Shown piece after piece: positions 26,379 through 35,109 of a stretch of DNA of 64,000 nucleotides; the first letter of the stretch is position 1; each line of letters starts with the position of its first letter. The notes under the pieces were generated by a model. The model was not told the origin of the DNA. It did no database searches and saw only the letters and a list, made by a program, of their open reading frames with translations. This stretch comes from Psychroflexus maritimus (GTDB lineage: Bacteria; Bacteroidota; Bacteroidia; Flavobacteriales; Flavobacteriaceae). The DNA is taken from contig NZ_JAANAS010000024.1 in the NCBI RefSeq assembly GCF_011089875.1, positions 1 through 64,000 of the forward strand, read 5' to 3'. The position numbers were made by a program, and so were the translations under genes.

Positions 26379-27386
26379 ATGAGAATTTTTAAAAATTTAT
26401 TTTTATTGACAATTTTGAGCTTTGGCATAGTTGCTTGCTCAAGCGATGACGATTCTAGCGGAGCTGTAATTCAGACACCTACAGTTATTGAAGCAGCAGA
26501 AGGGGCTGGTTTAACCACTTTATTAGATGCTGTTGATGCTGTTGATGGTTTAGAAACCACTCTTTTAACAGCCGATGCAATTACTGTTTTTGCTCCAACT
26601 AATGAAGCTTTCAATGATGCTTTAGCAGCCTTTGATGCAGCCGATTTAAACGAATTAGTTGAAGCCATTGGAGGTGTTGAAAACCTAGAAATTGTTTTGG
26701 GCTTTCACGTTGTTCCTGCCGTAGCTTTCTCAACTGATTTAGCTGAAGGAGAACAAATGTTTGAAACATTAGCTGGACAAGAAATTACTGTAACAGCAGA
26801 AGGAGGAAGCGTAAGCCTAACCGATGCTAACGGAAACACAGCCAATGTAATTCAAGCTGATGTTGAAGTTCAAAATGGGGTTGTGCATGTCATTGATGGT
26901 GTTTTATTACCTGAACTTGAACTACCGGAAGAAGAGTTACCAAATTTAGTAGAAGCTGCTGAAGCTGCAGGATTAACAACCTTATTGCAGGCCGTTTCTG
27001 CTGTTGATGGGTTAGCAGATAGTTTGTTAAGTGCTGAAGCAATAACTGTTTTTGCTCCAACAAATGAAGCTTTTGACGATGCACTAGAAGCCTTTGATGC
27101 AGCAGATTTAAATGAATTAGTTGAGGCTATTGGTGGAATTGAAAACTTAGAAACTGTTTTAGGATTTCATGTAGTTCCTGCCGTTGCTTTTTCAACCGAC
27201 TTAAGTGAAGGTGAACAGGTTGTACCTACTTTAGCGGGACAAGACTTAACCGTAACCAAAACAGGTGAAAATGTGAGCGTAACTGATGCTAACGGAAATG
27301 TTTCTAATGTAGTTACAGCAGATGTAGCTATTGAAAATGGAGTTGTTCATGTAATAGACGCAGTTTTATTGCCTAATCTTGATTAA
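26379..27386 (+). CDS. Surface lipoprotein with two fasciclin (FAS1) domains
   Basis: A 335-residue acidic lipoprotein. The signal ends FGIVACSSDDDSS; the SDDD run after the Cys resembles the export signal that sends lipoproteins to the cell surface in Flavobacteriia. Two FAS1 domains follow, residues about 34-182 and 188-335, each with the H1 box (ITVFAPTNEAF) and H2 box (GVVHVIDGVLLP). FAS1 domains mediate adhesion. The copies are nearly identical over long stretches, including GFHVVPAVAFSTDL, and are offset by 462 bp, so they arose by recent internal duplication. It is monocistronic. Confidence 0.95.
   Translation: MRIFKNLFLLTILSFGIVACSSDDDSSGAVIQTPTVIEAAEGAGLTTLLDAVDAVDGLETTLLTADAITVFAPTNEAFNDALAAFDAADLNELVEAIGGVENLEIVLGFHVVPAVAFSTDLAEGEQMFETLAGQEITVTAEGGSVSLTDANGNTANVIQADVEVQNGVVHVIDGVLLPELELPEEELPNLVEAAEAAGLTTLLQAVSAVDGLADSLLSAEAITVFAPTNEAFDDALEAFDAADLNELVEAIGGIENLETVLGFHVVPAVAFSTDLSEGEQVVPTLAGQDLTVTKTGENVSVTDANGNVSNVVTADVAIENGVVHVIDAVLLPNLD
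26490..27383 (+). repeat. Tandem internal duplication of the FAS1 domain
   Basis: The coding sequence repeats with a 462-bp period (154 codons): GAA codons at 26490 and 26952 start equivalent positions. Protein identity between the copies is very high, while many synonymous third positions differ, which suggests purifying selection after duplication. Confidence 0.85.
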
Positions 27387-27407
27387 TTAGTTGTTTGTTT
27401 ATTGAAG

Positions 27408-27441
27408 AAATGCCTTTTGAAATGAATTTCAGAAGGCATTT
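27408..27441 (+). terminator. Rho-independent terminator after the fasciclin gene
   Basis: AAATGCCTT pairs with AAGGCATTT, with additional pairing nearer the loop, followed by a run of T. Confidence 0.88.
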
Positions 27442-27555
27442 TTTTTCATGCTAATTTTACTTAATGCTTAGATATTGTCTTTTCAATTAATGGGTAAAAG
27501 CTCTCCAAAAGATGAGTTTTTTTTAAGTTTTACTACCCCAATCAACGCCCTAAGA

Positions 27556-29532
27556 TTAATAGGCTAACAACTCTTCTATTGTTTTTTCTAACCTTGACTT
27601 AGCCAAAAACTGTTCTTCCAAATTAGTGGCAAAAGGAACTGGTGTTGGTAAACTCGAAACGCGTTGAATTGGTCCATCAAGATACGCAAAGCAATTTTCT
27701 GTAATTAATGCTGAAATATCTGAAGCTAAGCCTCCAAAACTAGTATCTTCTTGAAGTACAATTACTTTTCCTGTTCGTTTTACCGAAGCAAAAATTGCTT
27801 CTTCGTCTAACGGACACAAACTTCTTAAATCGATTATATCTAAACTAGTTTCAGGATGTTTTTCTGCAAAGTCTAAAGCCCAATGTACGCCAGCTCCAAA
27901 AGTAATAATACTCAATTGGTTTCCTTCTTTTAGGTGATTAGCTTTTCCTAAAGGAATAGAATAATAATTTGTTGGCACTTCTTCTCTTATACTTCTATAC
28001 AAAGCCTTATGTTCAAAAAACAGCACTGGATTTGGATCGTTGATAGAAGCAATTAACAAGCCTTTTGCATCCGAAGGAAAGGCTGGATAAACCACCTTTA
28101 AACCGGGCGTTTTTGTAAACCATGCCTCGTTGGTTTGCGAATGGAAAGGCCCCGCTCCTACTCCTGCACCACATGGCATTCGTACTACCACATCGGCGTT
28201 TTGATTCCAACGATAATGTACTTTAGCTAAATAATTGACTATAGGATTAAAACCTGAAGTCACAAAATCGCCAAATTGCATTTCCATCACCGATTTCATT
28301 CCGTTGATGGACAAGCCCATCGAAGCAGAAACAATCGCTGATTCGCATATAGGTGTGTTTCTTACCCGTTGGTTTCCAAACTGTTCTACAAAACCATCGG
28401 TAATTTTAAAAACCCCTCCGTATTCAGCTACGTCTTGCCCCATGATTACTAAATCTTGGTGTTGTTCCATAGATTGTCTTAATCCCTCAGAAATAGCATC
28501 TACAAATCGTTTTTCAGCTTTTTCTTCTGAAGCTTCAAAAACTTCATGTGCATAAGCTTGATAAACGTCATTTAACTCGGTTTCTAAATCGGCTTCAATG
28601 GGAGCTTCATCAAAAGCAAGTTTCAGGTTTTTATTAATTTCAGCCTTAATTTGCTTTTCCATTTCATCAATTTCAGCTTGGCTAATTAATTTTTCTTTCA
28701 GCAGAAATTTTTGGAAATTACTAATGGGGTCTTTGGCTTCCCAATGTTGCATTAAATCGTCTGGCACATATTTTGTCCCACTTGCCTCTTCATGACCTCT
28801 TCGTCTAAAAGTTTTAAATTCTAATAAAACAGGACGTGGGTTTTCACGCACAGAAGTGGCAATTTCATTCACTTTTTCATAGACTTCTACAATATTATTT
28901 CCGTCTATAATATGTGCTTCCATGCCGTAGCCTTTTCCGCGATCGGCGATATGTTCGCATTTGTATTGTTCAGAAGTTGGTGTGGATAAACCGTAGGCGT
29001 TGTTTTCTACGCAAAATAAAACGGGTAAATTCCAAACTGAAGCTACATTTAATGCTTCGTGAAAATCGCCTTCGCTTGTACCACCTTCACCAGTAAAAAC
29101 AGCTGTAAGTTTTTGCTCTTTTCTCAATTGATGAGCAAGTGCAATTCCATCGGCAACTCCTAATTGAGGGCCTAAATGAGAAATCATTCCCACAATTTTA
29201 TAGTCTTGGGTTCCAAAGTGAAAACTTCTGTCTCTACCCTTGGTAAACCCGTTAGCTTTTCCTTGCCACTGCGAAAAAAGGCGATTGAGTGGGACGTTTC
29301 GTGTAGTAAATACCCCTAAATTTCGGTGCATAGGAAGTATGTATTCATCTTCATGAAGCACCGATGTTACGCCAACAGAAATAGCTTCTTGGCCTATGCC
29401 AGAAAACCATTTAGAAATCTTTCCTTGGCGAAGAAGAACCAGCATTTTATTTTCAATTAATCGCGGTTTTAATAAAGTTTTAAAAAGTAATTGATAGGTA
29501 TTTTTATTGGGTTGATTTGACTTAAAATCCAT
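27556..29532 (-). CDS. Fused alpha/beta 2-oxoacid dehydrogenase E1
   Basis: A 658-residue thiamine diphosphate enzyme that decarboxylates a branched-chain or related 2-oxoacid and passes the acyl group to an E2 lipoyl protein. The N-terminal half (about 1-335) is E1-alpha, with the TPP motif GEGGTSEGDFHEALNVAS ending at ENNAYG. The C-terminal half is E1-beta, with MGQDVAEYGGVFKITDG, VRNTPICESA and RMPCGAGVGAGPFHSQ. Separate subunits are usual elsewhere; a single fused chain is known in Bacteroidota. No E2 or E3 gene is near. Branched-chain 2-oxoacids are the likely substrates, but pyruvate is not excluded. Confidence 0.93.
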   Translation of the reverse strand: MDFKSNQPNKNTYQLLFKTLLKPRLIENKMLVLLRQGKISKWFSGIGQEAISVGVTSVLHEDEYILPMHRNLGVFTTRNVPLNRLFSQWQGKANGFTKGRDRSFHFGTQDYKIVGMISHLGPQLGVADGIALAHQLRKEQKLTAVFTGEGGTSEGDFHEALNVASVWNLPVLFCVENNAYGLSTPTSEQYKCEHIADRGKGYGMEAHIIDGNNIVEVYEKVNEIATSVRENPRPVLLEFKTFRRRGHEEASGTKYVPDDLMQHWEAKDPISNFQKFLLKEKLISQAEIDEMEKQIKAEINKNLKLAFDEAPIEADLETELNDVYQAYAHEVFEASEEKAEKRFVDAISEGLRQSMEQHQDLVIMGQDVAEYGGVFKITDGFVEQFGNQRVRNTPICESAIVSASMGLSINGMKSVMEMQFGDFVTSGFNPIVNYLAKVHYRWNQNADVVVRMPCGAGVGAGPFHSQTNEAWFTKTPGLKVVYPAFPSDAKGLLIASINDPNPVLFFEHKALYRSIREEVPTNYYSIPLGKANHLKEGNQLSIITFGAGVHWALDFAEKHPETSLDIIDLRSLCPLDEEAIFASVKRTGKVIVLQEDTSFGGLASDISALITENCFAYLDGPIQRVSSLPTPVPFATNLEEQFLAKSRLEKTIEELLAY

Positions 29533-29863
29533 TCATTGAATAGTTAAAATTTAAAAATCAAATTTAATTGAATTAATTTAGATTTCCTGAAAAAGTTGAA
29601 GTATTTATTACTGAACAAAATAGATGTTTCATTTTTAAAGAGTAATCAACTTTACTTTTTTACTCCGCAATTGCCATATATTACCTCTTTAAAAAGTTCG
29701 TTTCTTAGTATTTATACTTATTTCTGCCTGACTTGCAGATGTAGGCAGGTTGACAAAGTAAGAATAGTGAACTCAGGTTATGAATTTGTTGGTACTAGCT
29801 TTTATTTTTTTGTTCTCGCTTATAAAGACGTAAAAAATAATATCAATTCAACTTTTTAAATTA
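29533..29863. other. Intergenic region with a small palindromic repeat
   Basis: This 330-bp gap between two minus-strand genes has no credible gene. It holds CTGCCT (29724-29729) and its complement AGGCAG (29743-29748) around a 13-base loop. Similar CTGCCT/AGGCAGG units are, from memory, common dispersed palindromes in Flavobacteriia. The plus-strand 87-codon frame across it starts at TTG and runs through the repeat, so it is not called. Confidence 0.45.
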
Positions 29864-32530
29864 CTAAAAATGATAACCCAACTTAAACATAATGATTCTG
29901 GGTTGGATAAAAATGCGTTGGTCACTTATTACAAATTCATTCACCGAATTGGTGTTTCTAAAATTGACATCAAATAAATTAGTAACATCTACACCAAACC
30001 CCCACGGGCTGTCTTCTTTCTGGTAAAACAAAGAAGCATTACCAATCTCAAAGGTGTTGGTTTGGTTTTGGGTTAAATTGTTGTAATAATTAAAGGTATA
30101 ATCTGATTTAAAAATAAAATCTTCTAAAAATCGGTAGCTTATGTTTATGTACGGACTGGTTTGTAGAAAATCGTTATCAATTTGAACTGAGCTAAGTGTT
30201 GTAAAATTTTGCTTGAAACCGACCTCAAAGTTTGGTAAATCTTTAAATCTTGATTCGGCTTTAAGCTCATAATTATAGGCATTTGAATTGTAAGCAATGG
30301 TATCGTTATTAATAATACGTTTATAATCATTTAATCGAATACCTCCACTTAACGAAAAACTGAGTTTTCTTATTCGCTTGGTAATTGAGGTATTTAAATT
30401 GTAAGAATTTTCAGGTAAAGAAGTATAAATACTAGTGTTAATTTGGTCTATCCCTTCAATTTGGGTTACATTTCTAATGCTTTCCTCTCTTCGGGTATAA
30501 CCTAAACTGGCATTAGCAAAAATTCCTTGAAACAAATTAAAACGCGAATACCTTAATCGGAAGTCGTGAAATAACTCATTTTCTAAGGCTTCATTTCCTT
30601 GGTAAAGCTGGTTAAAGCTTAATAAACGTAAGCGATTTGCAAAACGGTCTGGGCTACCAAAAGTGCTTCGTAAGTTGTAATCAAAGTTTAATTTTTCGCT
30701 TGAATTTAAATCGTATTTCAGCATTAATTCAGGTAAAGTCACCCATTTTTGCTGATTGACTTCTTGCTGACTAAACTGATTTACTTGCCAATGAAAAGAA
30801 TGCATAATTAATCCTGGGCGTATGCTTAGTTTGTTGATTTTTGTTTTGTATTGAAATCCAAAATAAGCATCTAAAAGACGAAAGTTTAAATCGTTATTAA
30901 ATCCTGCATCTTGAAAGTTATTGGTACTTCCATCCTCAAGAATTTGTTGGTCTAAGCTAAAATAATCAACATCAAAGGCGCCTAAACCAACCACAGGATA
31001 AATGTGATGAAAGTTATGCAAAACCCAATAATGCTTGGCATCTATTTGAGCAGATTTAGTCTGATTTTTAGTCTGTTGAAACAAATTAAAGGTATCTCCT
31101 TCAATTTGAAGCGGAATAATATCTGAAAAAATAGGTTGATTAAATAACCAATCGTTGGTATTTTCGCTTTCAGCAAACCTAAGATTGGTATTAATACTTG
31201 TAGTGTGTTTGTATGAAAATTGCTTGTTGAGACTTAAACTAGAGTTCACTTCAAATTTTCTAGGTTGTTGGGTGGCATTGACAAAAGTTTCGCGAGAAGG
31301 GGTTAATGAGTTTAAAGTTGATGTAGCCGTTGCATCAGAATGTTTCACTACTAAATCGCCAATTAAATCGGTATCACTTACATTATCATACCTAAATTTT
31401 AATTTATTAATGCTAAAAAGTAATTCTTGCTCAGAAGTTTGTGTTCTGTTTTCATCTTCAATATTACCAGTTTGGTAAACCATTTCACTTTCAGTAAGTG
31501 TTTCTATAATTCCACGGTTAATAATAGAGTATGCATTAAGCTCCCAATTTCTCCCTAAATCTTGCGAAACACTTCCGGCACCAAAATCATTTTGATTAAA
31601 GACAAAATCTTCATTCATTAAAAAGCTAGCAAAATCACTATTTCTCATATTAGCCATTGCGCTTGGGCGATCCATCATGGAGGCAAAACCTCCTTCAAAA
31701 TTCATATAATCACTAAAAGTAAATGCCTTCTGCCCGGCGTTATTAAAGTCGCCTATAAAGTTAATAGAGGTTTTGGGGCTGTAATAAAACAAGGTAGGAT
31801 TTACGCTATACCGGTCTTGGTGCCCACCTCCTACTTCCACATCACCAAAAACAAATTTGCGTTTAACTTCTTTAAGTTTAATATTTAAAGCCATTTTATC
31901 ACTGTCTTTTAAACCTTTTAGAAAAGCCACTTCAGAGTAATTATCCAGGGCTTCTACCTCATCAACCGCATCTGCTGGAATGTTATTGACTCCTAATTTA
32001 GCGTCACCAAAGAAAAACTCCTTGCCATCTACCATTAATTTCTGTACAGGTTTGCCGTTTACTTTTACATTGCCTTCACGGTCCACCTCAACACCAGGAA
32101 GCTTTTTAAGAATATCTCTTAATTTTCGTTCATCACCCGTTTTAAATTGATCGGTGCGGTAGGTAATGGTATCTTCCTTAACCACCACAGCCATTTCTGA
32201 CTTAATAATCACATCCTCTAATGTTTCTGTACTTTCTTTAAGTTGGTAATTTTTGGAAGTAGAAGCATTTATTTTTAGTGTATCTTTTAATTTAGAAAAG
32301 CCCATGTGGGTGATTTCTATTTTGTATAAAATATCTTTAACAAGATTGAGTTTATACCGTCCTTTTTCATCGGTAATAGCAAAGGTAATTTCTTCATCTG
32401 CTTCAATGGGCGAAGCAATTAAGTTAGTGTAAGGCAGGGCAACACCTGTGGTATCTTGAACGGTGCCGGTTAGGTTTTGTGCTTGAATAAAATTGATAAA
32501 AAAAAGAAAAATTAGTAGTAATCGATTCAA
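29864..32530 (-). CDS. TonB-dependent receptor-like outer-membrane protein
   Basis: An 888-residue protein with signal peptide (MNRLLLIFLFFINFIQAQ), a carboxypeptidase-like beta domain (LTGTVQDTTGVALPYTNL), a plug-like domain (LKKLPGVEVDREGNVKVNGKPVQ, with VDGKEFFFGD) and a long barrel ending MFKLGYHF. This variant, with the LPGVEVDxxGNVKVNG motif, is frequent in Flavobacteriia, often near GLPGLI-type proteins; none is seen here. The substrate is unknown. A tiny secreted protein gene lies 79 bp upstream on the same strand, with a terminator between them, so read-through or a separate promoter must supply this gene. Confidence 0.9.
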   Translation of the reverse strand: MNRLLLIFLFFINFIQAQNLTGTVQDTTGVALPYTNLIASPIEADEEITFAITDEKGRYKLNLVKDILYKIEITHMGFSKLKDTLKINASTSKNYQLKESTETLEDVIIKSEMAVVVKEDTITYRTDQFKTGDERKLRDILKKLPGVEVDREGNVKVNGKPVQKLMVDGKEFFFGDAKLGVNNIPADAVDEVEALDNYSEVAFLKGLKDSDKMALNIKLKEVKRKFVFGDVEVGGGHQDRYSVNPTLFYYSPKTSINFIGDFNNAGQKAFTFSDYMNFEGGFASMMDRPSAMANMRNSDFASFLMNEDFVFNQNDFGAGSVSQDLGRNWELNAYSIINRGIIETLTESEMVYQTGNIEDENRTQTSEQELLFSINKLKFRYDNVSDTDLIGDLVVKHSDATATSTLNSLTPSRETFVNATQQPRKFEVNSSLSLNKQFSYKHTTSINTNLRFAESENTNDWLFNQPIFSDIIPLQIEGDTFNLFQQTKNQTKSAQIDAKHYWVLHNFHHIYPVVGLGAFDVDYFSLDQQILEDGSTNNFQDAGFNNDLNFRLLDAYFGFQYKTKINKLSIRPGLIMHSFHWQVNQFSQQEVNQQKWVTLPELMLKYDLNSSEKLNFDYNLRSTFGSPDRFANRLRLLSFNQLYQGNEALENELFHDFRLRYSRFNLFQGIFANASLGYTRREESIRNVTQIEGIDQINTSIYTSLPENSYNLNTSITKRIRKLSFSLSGGIRLNDYKRIINNDTIAYNSNAYNYELKAESRFKDLPNFEVGFKQNFTTLSSVQIDNDFLQTSPYINISYRFLEDFIFKSDYTFNYYNNLTQNQTNTFEIGNASLFYQKEDSPWGFGVDVTNLFDVNFRNTNSVNEFVISDQRIFIQPRIIMFKLGYHF

Positions 32531-32564
32531 AATATTTTTTTTAAAAATTAAAAAATAAAAACTA

Positions 32565-32586
32565 AAGGTGGTCTTTCAACCACCTT
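32565..32586 (-). terminator. Terminator between small secreted protein gene and receptor gene
   Basis: An 8-bp stem, AAGGTGGT with ACCACCTT, and on the minus strand it is followed by T-rich sequence. It probably ends or attenuates the small gene's transcript before the receptor. Confidence 0.75.
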
Positions 32587-32609
32587 ATTTAACTTTTAAG
32601 TATCACTTT

Positions 32610-32837
32610 TTAAGGTTGTAATTCAAGTTGGACTACATTTGTGCATCTAATGTAAAATGAACTAAATGCCATCCAAGCATATTCATGGTTACCACCAGAG
32701 TAAGCTAATGCAGCATTATAAATTTCAACGCCTTCAGCTAAACAACTTGAAGAACTAGGTTGTGGTGTATTTGCTTTAAATCCACTACTTCCAAAAGCAA
32801 ACACTCCCATTACTAAAGTTAATATTAATTTTTTCAT
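32610..32837 (-). CDS. Small secreted protein of unknown function
   Basis: A 75-residue protein with a clear Sec signal (MKKLILTLVMGVFAFGSSGF). The mature part of about 55 residues has two Cys (SSSSCLAEG and YIRCTN) that could form a disulfide, several aromatic residues (NHEYAWMAFSSFYI) and no recognised domain. It does not show a double-glycine leader or lanthipeptide motif. It lies upstream of a TonB-receptor-like gene and downstream of an unusual palindromic leader region, which suggests regulated expression. It could be a surface peptide, a small toxin or bacteriocin-like product, or a receptor partner; none of these is established. Confidence 0.65.
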   Translation of the reverse strand: MKKLILTLVMGVFAFGSSGFKANTPQPSSSSCLAEGVEIYNAALAYSGGNHEYAWMAFSSFYIRCTNVVQLELQP

Positions 32838-32862
32838 TTTTCTAAAATTTTAATTTTGTTTT

Positions 32863-33012
32863 AAAAAGGTTCTTTTTACAAGAACAACATCCAATCTTTC
32901 TAAAGAAAGTGGTAAGAGATCCATGAAAAAACGTAGATTTGCAATCGTGAGTTGGATGTATGTTTTTTCATACGTTAACGACAAGAAGTCTCTACCTAGT
33001 AGAGGCTTTCTT
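32863..33012. promoter_or_regulatory. Nested palindromes ahead of the small secreted protein gene
   Basis: Inverted repeats overlap here: GTTCTT/AAGAAC (32869-32874 with 32880-32885; on the minus strand followed by CTTTTT, terminator-like), ACATCCAA/TTGGATGT (32887-32894 with 32952-32959), CTTTC/GAAAG (32896-32900 with 32905-32909), ATGAAAAAAC/GTTTTTTCAT (32923-32932 with 32962-32971), and CTCTAC/GTAGAG (32991-32996 with 33000-33005). GTATG/CATAC (32958-32962 with 32969-32973) competes with one of them, so alternative folds are possible. An attenuator or small RNA would fit. Confidence 0.4.
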
Positions 33013-33048
33013 TATTTTGGTTTTACTTTTCAAAGAAAAAAAAAATGA

Positions 33049-33448
33049 AACTACCAAATTTATTTTTTACTTTTCATTAAAACTAAACTTACAAGCCAAA
33101 ACATTTTGGGGTACAAGCTAAAATGCTGTTAAATCACAGATATACATTGCTTTGATTAATTATTTACTCTTGGAACTGATAAGAAGAACAATAGATAAAA
33201 CAAATACAGCATTCTCAAATCTCACTGAAAAAATAAGATTCTGCTTGTATCACTATCTTACTCTAGACTACGTTTGTAATCAAGTTAAGGAGGGGGGTAA
33301 GAAAGTTCTACCTAATTCACAAATGGAAATAAAACATAGGATGAACTTATTTTTAGGGTAAAAGCTATAGTTGTAACGCATTTATTGGGCTAAGACTCTG
33401 GTTTTAGTCAAAACTAAAAAAGTTTTGGATGCTAGTGAGTTAATAATT
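33049..33448. other. Intergenic stretch without a recognised gene
   Basis: No ORF with an ATG and a family match is present. A 69-codon plus-strand frame from TTG (33152-33361) has no known motif and is not called. The stretch ends at the pgi terminator. Confidence 0.5.
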
Positions 33449-33479
33449 AAAAAAGCAAGGTTTATGACCTTGCTTTTTT
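33449..33479 (-). terminator. pgi terminator overlapping the stop codon
   Basis: A 12-bp stem, AAAAAAGCAAGG with CCTTGCTTTTTT, around a 7-base loop. The pgi stop codon (33462-33464) lies in the loop, so the last codons form one arm of the terminator. Confidence 0.92.
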
Positions 33480-35105
33480 ATATCGGTTGATCAATTGTAC
33501 TGTAGAAGGATCATGATTTTGCATTTCTGACGAGGTAAAATCCTTAAGAATATGATTAGCTAATTGTTTGCCAAGCTCAACCCCCCACTGATCATAACTA
33601 AAAACATTCCAAATAAAACCTTGAACAAATATTTTATGTTCATACATTGCTATTAAGCTTCCTAAAACTTTTGGAGTTAATTGCTCGGCTAAAATAGTAT
33701 TGGTTGGTTTGTTTCCTTCAAAAACTTTAAAATTCAAAAGTTGGTCAATTTCCTCTTTAGATTTTCCCTGACTAGTTAATTCTTTCTCAACTTCGGCAGC
33801 TGATTTACCTTTCAGAAATGCTTCAGTTTGAGCAAAGAAGTTTGACATCAACAAATCTTGATGATGTTGATTTCCATGCAGTGGCTTTAGAAAGCCAATA
33901 AAATCGGCTGGAATAAGTTGTGTGCCTTGATGCATCAATTGAAAAAACGCATGCTGCGAATTAGTTCCTGGCTCTCCCCAAACAATAGCTCCGGTTTGGT
34001 AATTTACTTTTTGACCATCTCTACCAACTGATTTACCATTGCTTTCCATACTGGCTTGTTGTAAATAAGAAGCTAACTTCTGAAGATACTGAGAATAAGG
34101 AATAATAGCTTCACTTTCAGCTTGATGAAAGTTACCATACCAAACACCAAGTAAAGCAAGAATTACAGGAATGTTTTTATCAAAATTAGCAGTTTCAAAA
34201 TGAGTATCCATTTCATGAGCACCTGCTAGTAATTCTTTAAAATTATCAAATCCTAAAGCACATGCAATTGATATACCGGCAGCACTCCATAAAGAAAAAC
34301 GTCCTCCAACCCAATCCCACATAGGAAAAACGTGAGCCTCATCTATCCCAAAATCTATCGCTTTAGTTACGTTAGCAGACACAGCTACAAAATGCTTTGC
34401 TACTTGAGATTGTTGGGTGTGTTGCAAAAGCCACTCTCTTGCTGTATTGGCGTTATTTAGAGTTTCTTGAGTTGAAAATGATTTAGAAACAACAATAAAC
34501 AAAGTGGTTTCAGGATCTAATTGATTTAATACCTCATGCACATGGTCTCCATCAACATTAGAAATAAAATGAGTTTTTACAGACTTTTGATAATACGCCA
34601 AAGCTTCAACTACCATATTAGGCCCCAAATCAGAACCACCTATACCAATATTAACAATATGTTGGATTGATTTTCCTGAAAAACCTTTCCATTCACCTGA
34701 ATGAACTTTATGCGTAAATGTTTTTATTTGGTCTAAACTTGCTTGAATTAATGGGGCTACTTTTTGACCATCAACACTAACTTGCGTATGTTCATTTCGC
34801 AATGCGGTATGCAAAACAGCTCTGCCCTCAGTTTCATTAATTTTGCCGCCAGAAAAATAGGCTTTAATTCCTTCATTTAAACCAAGTTCTTCAGCTAGAC
34901 TTATCAATTTAGAAAAAGCATCTTCAGAAATTCTATTTTTTGAAAAATCTAAATACAAATTAGCAGCTTCAACTTGAAAATTTGAAGCTCGTTGGTTTTC
35001 TGAAGCAAAAAAATCTAAAATGCTTTTATTTTTATCTAATTCAAAAACTTTTTTTAAGTCGCTCCAAGCTTTTGTAGTACTGGGATTTATAGTTGTTAAG
35101 GCCAT
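33462..35105 (-). CDS. pgi: Glucose-6-phosphate isomerase
   Basis: Pgi interconverts glucose 6-phosphate and fructose 6-phosphate. The 547-residue length fits the long form of the enzyme. Signatures are GIGGSDLGPNMV, FIVVSKSFSTQETLNNA, VFPMWDWVGGRFSLWSAAG, GEPGTNSQHAFFQL and QWGVELGKQLA. It is the last gene of a minus-strand sugar cluster, 4 bp after the N-acetylglucosamine kinase-like gene, so the two are certainly cotranscribed. The coding end is built into its terminator. Confidence 0.97.
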   Translation of the reverse strand: MALTTINPSTTKAWSDLKKVFELDKNKSILDFFASENQRASNFQVEAANLYLDFSKNRISEDAFSKLISLAEELGLNEGIKAYFSGGKINETEGRAVLHTALRNEHTQVSVDGQKVAPLIQASLDQIKTFTHKVHSGEWKGFSGKSIQHIVNIGIGGSDLGPNMVVEALAYYQKSVKTHFISNVDGDHVHEVLNQLDPETTLFIVVSKSFSTQETLNNANTAREWLLQHTQQSQVAKHFVAVSANVTKAIDFGIDEAHVFPMWDWVGGRFSLWSAAGISIACALGFDNFKELLAGAHEMDTHFETANFDKNIPVILALLGVWYGNFHQAESEAIIPYSQYLQKLASYLQQASMESNGKSVGRDGQKVNYQTGAIVWGEPGTNSQHAFFQLMHQGTQLIPADFIGFLKPLHGNQHHQDLLMSNFFAQTEAFLKGKSAAEVEKELTSQGKSKEEIDQLLNFKVFEGNKPTNTILAEQLTPKVLGSLIAMYEHKIFVQGFIWNVFSYDQWGVELGKQLANHILKDFTSSEMQNHDPSTVQLINRYKKARS

Positions 35106-35109
35106 TTTT

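Noticed and set aside
29596-29859. 87-codon plus-strand frame starting at TTG
   Set aside because: No motif, runs through a palindromic repeat, and its composition matches intergenic DNA.
33152-33361. 69-codon plus-strand frame starting at TTG
   Set aside because: No family match, no promoter box, no ATG.
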